A stretch of 6,360 bases of DNA, from positions 1 to 6,360 of the forward strand of contig DISP01000024.1 of assembly GCA_002421995.1 (NCBI GenBank), given 5' to 3'. The stretch is from Bacteroidales bacterium UBA6207. Lineage in GTDB: Bacteria > Bacteroidota > Bacteroidia > Bacteroidales > F082. Positions 1 through 5,776 of the stretch are shown piece by piece. A program made the position numbers and the translations under genes. A model generated the notes under the pieces. That model searched no databases and was not told the DNA's origin. It saw only the letters and a program-made list of their open reading frames with translations. Positions within the stretch are counted from its first letter, which is position 1; the number at the start of each line of letters is the position of its first letter.

Positions 1-862
1 TTTGAATGGAAATTAGTTCATTTTTTATACTTTGGGCTGAACGATGAGTTGAATGCCTGAGCAATTCTAATTCAAATTCAATATGCTTTTGGGTAACCTT
101 GTTGATTAATGCAAACAAAACACGGATCGCATTTACCTGATTAAAAAAATGAAGTGAGGGATTTATAAAAGTTTTCTCTGCTGCGATTTCAAAATCTGTT
201 TCAGCATCTTTTGCTACACATTCGCGCAATGAATCTAAACCAGTGGTGTCAACACCAAAAAGATGCTCTCTTTTGGCAATTTCAACACAAATGTCATGTT
301 CAGAAAACAATTGAGAATCTCTGACGATGAGATTCATCATGTCATTTTGGAAAAGATTTTTCTCAACATCTTCAACCTTTTTTTTAATATGATATAAATC
401 AATGCCGGGTGACATAACAATATCATTAATCTTTTTTTTCAGCATAGAGTCCTTAAGTATTTCAGCCGCAAAAAGTAAGGTACGCAATGCTCCCTTGATA
501 CTGCTGCCGGGAATATACTTCCCTCCATCGGTATCAATCATCAGCTCCAGCATATTATTGCTTTCCGGATCGAAGCCTTGAGCATGAAGCGGAAGTTTGC
601 GGCTATATTTTATTTCACCATCTATCGCTTCGTCTTTAAAAAATTGAAAAACATTGGCATTCTCTTGTTTTTCAATAATATGATTTAAATAACGTTGCAG
701 AAGACCCTCTCTACTTGCCAGCAGCTTATTGAGTGCCGGTTGATCAATGATATTCACAGATGATCCGGTTGAGACAAACTCACCGACCGAGGTTAGTAAA
801 CGGCCCGTGCCGATATGCAAGGGCGAAATTGTCCGAAGCCTTATGTTATAGAGCGCGTTCAT
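1..862 (-). CDS. csm5: Type III-A CRISPR effector subunit Csm5 (C-terminus beyond the left edge)
   Basis: Reverse-strand translation from the ATG at 862-860 is open for 287 codons to the window edge. It was read directly from the sequence. Family role: Csm5 is a RAMP-type Cas7-like protein that caps the 3' end of the Csm filament and helps crRNA 3' maturation. What is seen: a first beta strand with the RAMP motif PLHIGTG at residues 14-20, the glycine-rich motif YIPGSSIKGALR at 116-127, and a V-RDSQLF segment at about 180-186 like the conserved 'DS' region of Csm5. Family length is usually about 340-400 residues, so roughly 60-110 are missing at the C-terminus. The start is chosen because the RAMP fold begins immediately after it. 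The gene overlaps the end of csm4 by 17 bases in another frame, which suggests translational coupling. The subunit assignment is strong from both motif and position. Confidence 0.93.
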   Translation of the reverse strand, partial: MNALYNIRLRTISPLHIGTGRLLTSVGEFVSTGSSVNIIDQPALNKLLASREGLLQRYLNHIIEKQENANVFQFFKDEAIDGEIKYSRKLPLHAQGFDPESNNMLELMIDTDGGKYIPGSSIKGALRTLLFAAEILKDSMLKKKINDIVMSPGIDLYHIKKKVEDVEKNLFQNDMMNLIVRDSQLFSEHDICVEIAKREHLFGVDTTGLDSLRECVAKDAETDFEIAAEKTFINPSLHFFNQVNAIRVLFALINKVTQKHIEFELELLRHSTHRSAQSIKNELISIQ

Positions 863-1910
863 CCTGTTTGAAATATTTTAATGGTAAACATAGACCCAAT
901 CCATTACGATATGCCGTATTACCTGAGAGGTCGTTGCCTATTTCAACAAGGCGACCTTTGACTTCTTTCTTTAATAAAGCACCTTCTTTGATCATCCGTA
1001 CAACTTTGTATGGAGCACCTCCTGTTTCCCTTCCTCCGCGTAAAACCGTGAGGTTAAAAGAAATATCTTCGAGATCGTTATCATTCACGGGATTTAGGTA
1101 TGAGATGTTTGAGAATGCATCAACCATTGTACTGTTTTCGGAAGCAATGTATTTGAGTTCAAAACTGTCGAACCAAGGAGCTAGAGGTGTGCGACCCGTA
1201 TTGTTTCGCTCACCACCAATTCCGGAAAATGCTAGCATATTAACAGCTGTCTTCATGCGTAAGTTGCATTGTGGATCGCTGGTTTCTGATATGGAATAGA
1301 TGAAATACAATCCTAATTCAACATTGTTAACAGCGCCTATTTCAACATTGGCCTGATAATATATTGACTTATCTTTTGCACCGGGTGTAGTTATTACATC
1401 ATGAATCGGATTTTTAGGGAGGTCAATTATTTTAAACACAAATACATTTTCAAGCAAACCGAGGCTGTTATATTCCTCTGTAGTCAAAAGAATTTCCTTA
1501 TCCTGAATAAAGCGATACTTCTCTTCATCAAACCAGTTGTCAGGGGCAAATCCTTGTCTCCAAACGCCGTCAGACACAAATTTGATCCTGTTGCGCAGTT
1601 TATGGTTTCCATCTCGTTTTGCAAATAGGTCAATGAAAACAGGCCGGGGCAACAAATGCACCAAAGTTTCGCCTTTTTTCAGGTAGTAAAACAGTGATGA
1701 AATAGCCAAATGTCCATTCCCGAAATGTTGAACAAAATCTGAGGCATCTCCGGTTAACTCCTGATAGCTGTTGATCAAGGCCGAAAATAAAATATCGGAA
1801 GGGGCATAATGACTTGTATGGTTCAATGCTACATTTACATCGGCCTTGATTTCGCCAAAATGGAACATTGTATGCGGCTGAAGTGGAATATAGGCTGCAA
1901 ACATTGTCAC
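846..1910 (-). CDS. csm4: Type III-A CRISPR effector subunit Csm4 (Cas5-like)
   Basis: This RAMP protein of the Cas5 group in family terms binds the 5' repeat handle of the crRNA and contacts Cas10 at the base of the complex. Visible signatures are the N-terminal beta strand leading to HFGE (17-20), SDILFSALINSY (38-49), which matches the usual Csm4 'SDtLFsal' segment, and RIKFVS at about 108-113. A glycine-rich loop S-G-I-G-G-E-R lies at about 229-235, followed by a closing GLGLCLPL strand near 337-344. The length of 354 residues is slightly above the usual 300 or so. The GTG at 1910 overlaps the csm3 TAG by one base (TAGTG). An ATG two codons later (1904-1902) would give 352 residues and may be the real start. 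The 3' end overlaps csm5 by 17 bases. No frameshift or damaged motif is seen. Confidence 0.93.
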   Translation of the reverse strand: MTMFAAYIPLQPHTMFHFGEIKADVNVALNHTSHYAPSDILFSALINSYQELTGDASDFVQHFGNGHLAISSLFYYLKKGETLVHLLPRPVFIDLFAKRDGNHKLRNRIKFVSDGVWRQGFAPDNWFDEEKYRFIQDKEILLTTEEYNSLGLLENVFVFKIIDLPKNPIHDVITTPGAKDKSIYYQANVEIGAVNNVELGLYFIYSISETSDPQCNLRMKTAVNMLAFSGIGGERNNTGRTPLAPWFDSFELKYIASENSTMVDAFSNISYLNPVNDNDLEDISFNLTVLRGGRETGGAPYKVVRMIKEGALLKKEVKGRLVEIGNDLSGNTAYRNGLGLCLPLKYFKQDERAL

Positions 1911-2632
1911 TATGAATTAAAGGTGAAACCTTCTACAGCACTTTTAGTAATAGTACCATCAATGTTGAAGTGTATTTCCTGAGGTTCATCAAGCCTTATT
2001 GATACTTTACCGTAGCCTCGTGTCCCACTTCCACCCAGATAGTCATTTTCGAGCAGGTGAAACCCTGTTTTAATCGTGTTTAACAAATTGTTAACCGATA
2101 CATTTTGGTTATTGTAATTACCTACCAATCTATTCGTTCGTGTGTCAAGGTAAACACTTGTTCTCACATTGTATGTTGCCATCACATTAAGAATCATGTC
2201 AATACCAAATTCAGCACCACGAACAACACGTTCCATGTGTCGGGGGACTGCACTACCATCAATTCTTTTGATCCAGTTTTCTGATTTCTCTTCTAAAAGC
2301 ATTTGAGTATTTGCCGTAGTTTTTTGAAAGAAGCAGTCTCTGAACAATAAATTGCCTCCATTTCTTTTTTTATCCTTAACCCCATCACCGAACAGGACGA
2401 AAACATTCAGAACATCCTCGTCAATGGTTTTATATCCTGCTTGGGAAGCAAGTAATTCACGCATTTTTCCTTTGAGCGAACTGCCCGGAATGAACGGAAT
2501 GCCTGTGGATGAGTCTTTAATAACAGCGTTATCAATACCTCCTATTTCGAGCTCAACCTCCGAACCGCCAATGTGTAGTCCTGTTTCAACCGTGATTGTA
2601 CCTGTGATATGTATCTTATAAAGCAGTTTCAT
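1910..2632 (-). CDS. csm3: Type III-A CRISPR backbone RNase Csm3 (Cas7-like)
   Basis: Csm3 forms the multi-copy backbone of the Csm complex and cleaves target RNA every six nucleotides. The 240 residues match the family length. Seen in order: a RAMP strand ending in TGLHIGG (17-23); GGIDNAVIKD (31-40), in which D34 aligns with the catalytic Asp known as D32 or D33 in staphylococcal and streptococcal Csm3; IPFIPGSSLKGKMR (45-58), the canonical glycine-rich motif; RHMERVVRGAEF (131-142); and LGGSGTRGYGKV (199-210). All key motifs are intact, so slicer activity is predicted. The ATG at 2632 lies 6 bases after the csm2 stop, and the csm3 stop overlaps the possible GTG start of csm4. This is the most conserved gene in the window and identifies the subtype as III-A. 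Confidence 0.97.
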   Translation of the reverse strand: MKLLYKIHITGTITVETGLHIGGSEVELEIGGIDNAVIKDSSTGIPFIPGSSLKGKMRELLASQAGYKTIDEDVLNVFVLFGDGVKDKKRNGGNLLFRDCFFQKTTANTQMLLEEKSENWIKRIDGSAVPRHMERVVRGAEFGIDMILNVMATYNVRTSVYLDTRTNRLVGNYNNQNVSVNNLLNTIKTGFHLLENDYLGGSGTRGYGKVSIRLDEPQEIHFNIDGTITKSAVEGFTFNS

Positions 2633-2638
2633 AGTGTT

Positions 2639-3034
2639 TCAATTTTTGCTGGATGAATAAAATTTATGATAAGCCACAATAGTTGTCATATAATTGAGAA
2701 ACGCCTCTTGTTTGTTTTCTTCAATAGCTTTCTCCATTAGTTTGCGTATAATGCCTACAAAGTGCTTTTGTTCTGCAAATTCCTGGCTTGCTTCTTTGTA
2801 AACAAGGCGTGGTAAGGCCAGAATAAGCTGGCCATCATTTTCTTTAAGGAGCTGATAGATGCCTCTCAGTTGGGTATATTTTATTGCATGAGTACCCAAA
2901 AGGCAATGATCTTCAATCCATTGCTCCGTACATTTTATTAATTTCAATGATTGAATTGCATTTGACGGGTCATAGTTAAGAATCTGGTCAAATTGGTTTT
3001 CAATCAGGCAAATCTCTTTCTCTTTTGTTGTCAT
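2639..3034 (-). CDS. csm2: Type III-A CRISPR small subunit Csm2
   Basis: Csm2 is the small all-helical (Cas11-like) subunit that stacks along the Csm3 filament and touches the crRNA-target duplex. It has no catalytic site. The protein is 131 residues, within the usual range, and appears wholly helical. It shows the family segments TQLRGIY (54-60), a LPRLVYKEA stretch (74-82), and the C-terminal FLNYMTTIVAYHKF (112-125), where the ending '-AYHKF' is typical of Csm2. The ATG at 3034 is 18 bases after the cas10 stop and the TGA is 6 bases before the csm3 ATG. Its place between cas10 and csm3 is the standard III-A order. Sequence conservation in this family is low, so position counts for much of the call. 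Confidence 0.92.
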   Translation of the reverse strand: MTTKEKEICLIENQFDQILNYDPSNAIQSLKLIKCTEQWIEDHCLLGTHAIKYTQLRGIYQLLKENDGQLILALPRLVYKEASQEFAEQKHFVGIIRKLMEKAIEENKQEAFLNYMTTIVAYHKFYSSSKN

Positions 3035-3052
3035 AATACTTGATTTTAGTGG

Positions 3053-4585
3053 TTATTTTCGTTTATCAAACTCTGCGAGGCGAGCGGCTAAAGACAGTCG
3101 CAATCTGTAAATTTTCTTCTCAAGAGGTGATTGAGCTGATATTGATTCTTCAATATCTTTTTTTAACCACCCTATTATTTCTTTGCTATTTGCACTATCC
3201 ATCTCTCTTAGTGAATAGCTAAGTTTCCAAAAATCTTCAAGATCGAATGCTTCGAAGTTTCTAACACCCTGAATGTTTTGTCGCGCTTGCTCTAACATTC
3301 CTTTAGTTAAGATTGCTGATTGGAGATAGTGATACAATTTTTGCCGTCGCCGGTCAATCTCTGGCAGGAAACTCCATGGTATCACCTCATTAAGAATACA
3401 CAGGTTGCCTTTAGTGTTATAACCGTATTTGGCTTTCTTTAAGGCGTGATCAACCTTTTCGGCAAACCTCACTACTGGAAATTTTGAATCAACGATGACT
3501 AAACCAGCGGAAATTGTAAGTGATTCTCGACTAAACTCCTTTGTAAATTCCTGATTGATTTTTGAGGCAAAATCAAGTATAGTATTCCATTTGCCGACAA
3601 AAAAACTATCGTCACCACCTGCAGTTACGCTATAAATTTTATCACTGAAAAGAGGAATGTTTGTATTGCATTTACTTCTATAATATAAGGCGGCATTGTT
3701 AATTAGACTTCGCAAAGTCAAATTGAAGAAAGTATTAAGACGTTGGTCAATTTCTTTATGTGCTGTTTCACTGTGAATATTTTCCAGGTAAGTTCCTAGT
3801 CCATCAACATCCATCGCCAGAATACCCAGCTTTTCAATGCCATCTTTTCCGCCATTAACAATGATTCTACAATTACCATTTCTTTCATCTCCAATTTTCT
3901 TGTCATCTCTTGCTAATACTTCAAATGTCTTGATTGATCCAAATTCATTTCTGGGAATTAAGCTTTCCAAAAAATTCTCAAGTTGGCTGCCTTCTCCTTC
4001 GTTGTTAAAAGTAATTTTATATCCGGCTAATTCAATTGATATATCGCTTAGCTTTAAGCCAATTGTATTAGACTTCTCTATTTTGAAAGCATTTTTACGG
4101 GAAATTAATTCATAAATTACCATCCAGTTATTTGATAATGCTGTTTTTTGAAAAGGCTCAAAAAAACTTCTATCATGCGAGTAATAGCAGTACTTTGCTT
4201 TTCGGTTCTCATGATTAAGCGCAATTAGGCATTTATTGTATTGAGCGGTTTCGTAATCAACAAAGGCAAAACTAATATTCAATCCGGTGGCCTGCAAGGC
4301 TTTGGTAAAATTGCTCTGCACTTCAAAAAGTTTTGATTCAGCATCTGTAGAATGAGGTAGCTTCAAAATAAAACTTCCTCCTGAGGTAGAAATCTTGTAA
4401 TTCGAATAATTTTGCGGATCTATATCAAACTTATCCAGGATAGATTGCATGGATGTTTCGATTAGAAGTTTGATGAAGAATGACCGTGCTTTTAATTCGC
4501 GTGCGGCGCCGTCACTTTTCACATTAAAAATAAAATCCTGGATACCGGAGATATCACCCTTCACTAAGATCATTCCACTTTCCAT
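3053..4585 (-). CDS. cas10: Type III-A CRISPR large subunit Cas10/Csm1, HD-less, with GGDD cyclase motif
   Basis: Cas10 is the signature subunit. On target RNA binding its two Palm domains convert ATP to cyclic oligoadenylates, and an N-terminal HD domain, when present, cuts single-stranded DNA. Numbered from the ATG at 4585 (510 residues), Palm 1 starts at once with ILVKGDISGIQDFIF (6-20) and LKARSFFIKLL (31-41). Palm 2 has the metal-binding MDVDGLG (258-264) and the catalytic AGGDD (322-326). A helical C-terminal domain follows. Typical Csm1 is about 750-850 residues; here the whole HD region and linker are absent, and there is no CxxC pair. An in-frame GTG at 4648 would add 21 residues with a basic, Pro/Lys/Gln-rich sequence. 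The ATG at 4585 is preferred because it follows an A-rich stretch and the extension covers a hairpin. ATG 4573 is a third option. No HD remnant is readable upstream. Confidence 0.95.
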   Translation of the reverse strand: MESGMILVKGDISGIQDFIFNVKSDGAARELKARSFFIKLLIETSMQSILDKFDIDPQNYSNYKISTSGGSFILKLPHSTDAESKLFEVQSNFTKALQATGLNISFAFVDYETAQYNKCLIALNHENRKAKYCYYSHDRSFFEPFQKTALSNNWMVIYELISRKNAFKIEKSNTIGLKLSDISIELAGYKITFNNEGEGSQLENFLESLIPRNEFGSIKTFEVLARDDKKIGDERNGNCRIIVNGGKDGIEKLGILAMDVDGLGTYLENIHSETAHKEIDQRLNTFFNLTLRSLINNAALYYRSKCNTNIPLFSDKIYSVTAGGDDSFFVGKWNTILDFASKINQEFTKEFSRESLTISAGLVIVDSKFPVVRFAEKVDHALKKAKYGYNTKGNLCILNEVIPWSFLPEIDRRRQKLYHYLQSAILTKGMLEQARQNIQGVRNFEAFDLEDFWKLSYSLREMDSANSKEIIGWLKKDIEESISAQSPLEKKIYRLRLSLAARLAEFDKRK

Positions 4586-4625
4586 ATGTTTTTGGTTTTG
4601 TTTATTCTTTTTAGGTGGTACAGAG

Positions 4626-4649
4626 GGTTGGGCAAGTCGAATGCCCACC
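4626..4649 (-). promoter_or_regulatory. Bulged hairpin in the leader just upstream of cas10
   Basis: On the minus strand GGTGGGCA pairs with TGCCCAACC around a 7-base loop, giving 8 base pairs with one bulged T. It ends about 40 bases before the preferred cas10 ATG (4585). The arm containing AGGTGG (4645-4650) can pair instead with CCACCT at 4613-4618, so two stems compete for the same bases. No U-run follows, so it is not an intrinsic terminator. It could shape translation or mRNA stability of the operon. If the GTG at 4648 were the true start, this would be coding sequence. Confidence 0.35.
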
Positions 4650-4721
4650 TTCTTAGCATCTTAATTTCAGTAATTTATGAACGAATTACGGCTTAAATAA
4701 CATTGATAACAAGTAGTTGAC

Positions 4722-4849
4722 GATTGACGGCAATAACTTCTCTAAATCACGCGAAAGATAAGAATTTTTTTTACACAATTAATAAGTGTTTTTATTTTGA
4801 AGAAAAAAAAAGAATCGCAAGTTATCTCAAGCATTTCTTGCCGTCATTC
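4722..4849. repeat. 12-base imperfect inverted repeat around a poly-A/poly-T core
   Basis: GATTGACGGCAA at 4722-4733 is the reverse complement of TTGCCGTCATTC at 4838-4849 except at one position. The arms are 104 bases apart and enclose the most AT-rich part of the window. They could be a protein-binding pair near the csm promoter, the ends of a small element remnant, or chance. Nothing in the interior suggests a gene. Confidence 0.4.
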
Positions 4850-4965
4850 ACGATCTTAGAACGTTGATCACCATCTTTATCAGCCACTTGACAGATACTC
4901 ATTAAAAGTGAAAAGGGATTCAAAGTAAAGAATTCAACTAATTTATTTCTGCCAACAGTTCAAAA

Positions 4966-5052
4966 ATGCAAAAGGCTATCGCACGAAACGATAATGATAC
5001 CGTATTCCTGTGTTGTGGGTTCAATGATGAGATTTTTTTAAATAGCTTGTGA
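4966..5052 (+). CDS. Doubtful 28-residue ORF, possible gene remnant
   Basis: An ATG at 4966 opens 28 codons ending in TGA at 5050-5052, encoding MQKAIARNDNDTVF followed by a Cys-Cys-Gly stretch and an FLNSL end. The frame is closed by TAA about 27 bases upstream of the ATG. Amino-acid make-up is plausible for protein, but the ORF is short, has no recognised family, and no clear promoter or ribosome site. It could be a tiny gene, the tail of a decayed gene, or chance. Confidence 0.15.
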   Translation: MQKAIARNDNDTVFLCCGFNDEIFLNSL

Positions 5053-5102
5053 GCACCGGAAAAACACCATTACTCTTGTAATGAAGTTGTTTCAGGCATA
5101 TC

Positions 5103-5122
5103 AAAAACTCTTTGTTTAAGAG
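5103..5122 (-). terminator. Candidate intrinsic terminator of the 109-residue minus-strand gene
   Basis: Reading the minus strand after the TAG at 5136-5134, CTCTT (5122-5118) pairs perfectly with AAGAG (5112-5108) around the loop AAACA, followed directly by five T residues (5107-5103). It begins 12 bases past the stop codon. The position and the U-run support a terminator. The stem is only 5 base pairs, so it may be weak. It would separate this gene from the csm operon downstream on the same strand. Confidence 0.5.
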
Positions 5123-5133
5123 ATCGGATGACC

Positions 5134-5463
5134 CTATCTCGCCAGCACGCCCAGCACTGCATGCAACATACAGGCAAAGTCGCCGATCTGTTTGCGGTCG
5201 GTGCCGATTTGGCTGCGCCAGCTGATGTCTTCGCCGGCGAGCTGCATATTGCGCGCCATGATGTCGCAGGCACTGATGAGGGCATTGTGGGCACGGCTGC
5301 GTTCGGTGTCAATGTCGGCACGCTCCCCGGTCGGTGTCTGCAGCCAGTCAACGCGTATGCGGGCATAACGAATGGCTAATTTGATGAGGCTGTCGGACAA
5401 AGATTTGAGTTTCGATGCCTGTATTTGCCTGTAGATTCTAAGGGTGTCGTCGAAGGTCAACAT
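5134..5463 (-). CDS. Small conserved-type protein of unknown function (109 residues)
   Basis: This is a soluble, largely helical protein without a signal peptide or membrane segment. Residues 32-40 (RYARIRVDW) and 55-73 (R-x-R-A-H-N-A-L-I-S-A-C-D-x-x-A-R-N-M) are followed by a dense C-terminal block, AGEDISW-R-x-x-x-G-T-D-R-K-x-I-G-D-F-A-C, at 76-98. From memory this block recurs in small uncharacterised bacterial proteins, but I cannot name the family with confidence and give no function. The block ends within 11 residues of the C-terminus, so the protein looks complete. The start ATG at 5463 follows an A/T-rich stretch; a TAATTTTG box lies 65 bases upstream and a candidate terminator follows. 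It is on the same strand as csm but more than 450 bases upstream and visibly GC-richer, so it probably belongs to a different transcription unit. Two ORFs in other frames over the same bases are shadows. Confidence 0.75.
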   Translation of the reverse strand: MLTFDDTLRIYRQIQASKLKSLSDSLIKLAIRYARIRVDWLQTPTGERADIDTERSRAHNALISACDIMARNMQLAGEDISWRSQIGTDRKQIGDFACMLHAVLGVLAR

Positions 5464-5527
5464 ATTGATTTTTAATTGGATGTGTCATTTGCTGTATGAT
5501 TTCGGCCCGGCAGAAGCTGCCTTGCCT

Positions 5528-5535
5528 CAAAATTA
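5528..5535 (-). promoter_or_regulatory. Candidate -7 box (TAATTTTG) for the 109-residue gene
   Basis: A perfect match to the Bacteroidota -7 consensus TAnnTTTG, 64 bases before the ATG at 5463. No TTG at the expected 19-21 base spacing upstream was found, so the promoter is only half supported. The implied leader of about 55-60 bases contains the small GGCAG/CTGCC stem. Confidence 0.35.
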
Positions 5536-5583
5536 ATGCTTTTAATGGCGATTTTTATGTTTTCGCAAATTTTTCTGCAACAC

Positions 5584-5634
5584 AGCGCACGATACCTCAA
5601 AGCTGCAAAAGACTTTAGGGATCGTTGTGGCGCT
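5584..5634. ncRNA. Imperfect long stem-loop, possible structured RNA or DNA site
   Basis: The arms pair as AGCGC/GCGCT, ACGAT/ATCGT, CCT/AGG and AAAG/CTTT, 17 base pairs in total, around a 10-base loop. There is one A-G mismatch, one bulged C and a four-base TGTG bulge on the 3' arm. Eight bases later a perfect 6-bp hairpin follows. The strand cannot be decided. It may be a small RNA, a leader element of the downstream gene, or a recombination or protein-binding site. It does not fit integron attC boxes. Confidence 0.35.
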
Positions 5635-5642
5635 TTAGAAAC

Positions 5643-5657
5643 GTTGCCGGGGGCAAC
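5643..5657. repeat. Perfect GC-rich hairpin GTTGCC/GGCAAC
   Basis: Six perfect base pairs close a GGG loop. On the plus strand it is followed by ATATCTTTACTGTTTTG, which is T-rich but interrupted, so terminator function for a plus-strand RNA carrying the preceding stem-loop is possible but weak. The minus-strand side has no T-run. Confidence 0.45.
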
Positions 5658-5715
5658 ATATCTTTACTGTTTTGAAAACATACGTGGCAGATGCTCCAAA
5701 TGCTGTCTTTTTCGG

Positions 5716-5723
5716 TAACTTTG
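5716..5723 (+). promoter_or_regulatory. Candidate -7 box (TAACTTTG) for the orphan plus-strand gene
   Basis: A perfect TAnnTTTG match about 53 bases before the preferred ATG at 5777. No -33 TTTG element at the proper spacing is seen. The box overlaps one arm of the small CTTTG/CAAAG stem (5719-5736), which might affect access or be coincidental. Confidence 0.35.
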
Positions 5724-5776
5724 CAACAACACAAAGCCGGGTCAGTGAAAAACCGGAATAAACCCGCCTATTGTAC

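Larger units (their letters stand above)
4649..5102. other. AT-rich intergenic stretch upstream of the csm operon
   Basis: About 450 bases without a convincing gene. It must contain the csm operon promoter, but no exact TAnnTTTG box is present on the minus strand. The closest match is TATCTTTC at 4760-4753, one mismatch, with a TTG only 15 bases further upstream. The centre has runs of T (4764-4772) and A (4802-4811). A 12-base inverted repeat flanks this core, and a 28-codon ORF lies at 4966-5052; both are listed separately. No direct-repeat periodicity is visible, so this is not a CRISPR array. Confidence 0.6.
5464..5770. other. Divergent intergenic region with hairpins and two candidate promoters
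   Basis: About 310 bases between the two divergent small genes. It contains a -7 box candidate for each direction, a small stem GGCAG/CTGCC (5509-5521), a large imperfect stem-loop (5584-5634), a perfect hairpin (5643-5657) and a CTTTG/CAAAG stem (5719-5736). A 60-codon plus-strand ORF from 5536 crosses these structures but has no recognisable protein features, and I do not call it. Confidence 0.55.

Noticed and set aside
760..1299. 179-codon plus-strand ORF antisense to csm4/csm5
   Set aside because: It lies opposite two well-supported Csm genes and its product shows no family-like pattern, only biased reverse-frame composition.
4586..4648. N-terminal extension of Cas10 from the GTG at 4648
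   Set aside because: The 21 added residues are basic and low in complexity, lie over a hairpin, and precede an ATG with a better A-rich upstream context. Not excluded, only less likely.
4649..5102. CRISPR array next to the csm operon
   Set aside because: No unit of 25-40 bases recurs at regular spacing. The only repeat is one inverted 12-base pair.
5070..5366. 98-codon minus-strand ORF in another frame, overlapping the 109-residue gene
   Set aside because: Ala/Pro/Arg/Cys-rich low-quality product typical of an off-frame reading of GC-rich sequence. The 5134-5463 frame has a coherent conserved-type protein.
5128..5379. 83-codon plus-strand ORF opposite the 109-residue gene
   Set aside because: It is a mirror of a better gene, with no start context and Ala/Gly/Val-rich composition.
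5584..5634. Integron attC site
   Set aside because: The bulged stem is suggestive, but the arms lack the RYYYAAC and GTTRRRY boxes at the ends, and no integrase or second copy is visible.
5536..5718. 60-codon plus-strand ORF across the structured intergenic region
   Set aside because: Its bases are largely committed to stem-loops, and the product has no recognisable domain or convincing start signal.
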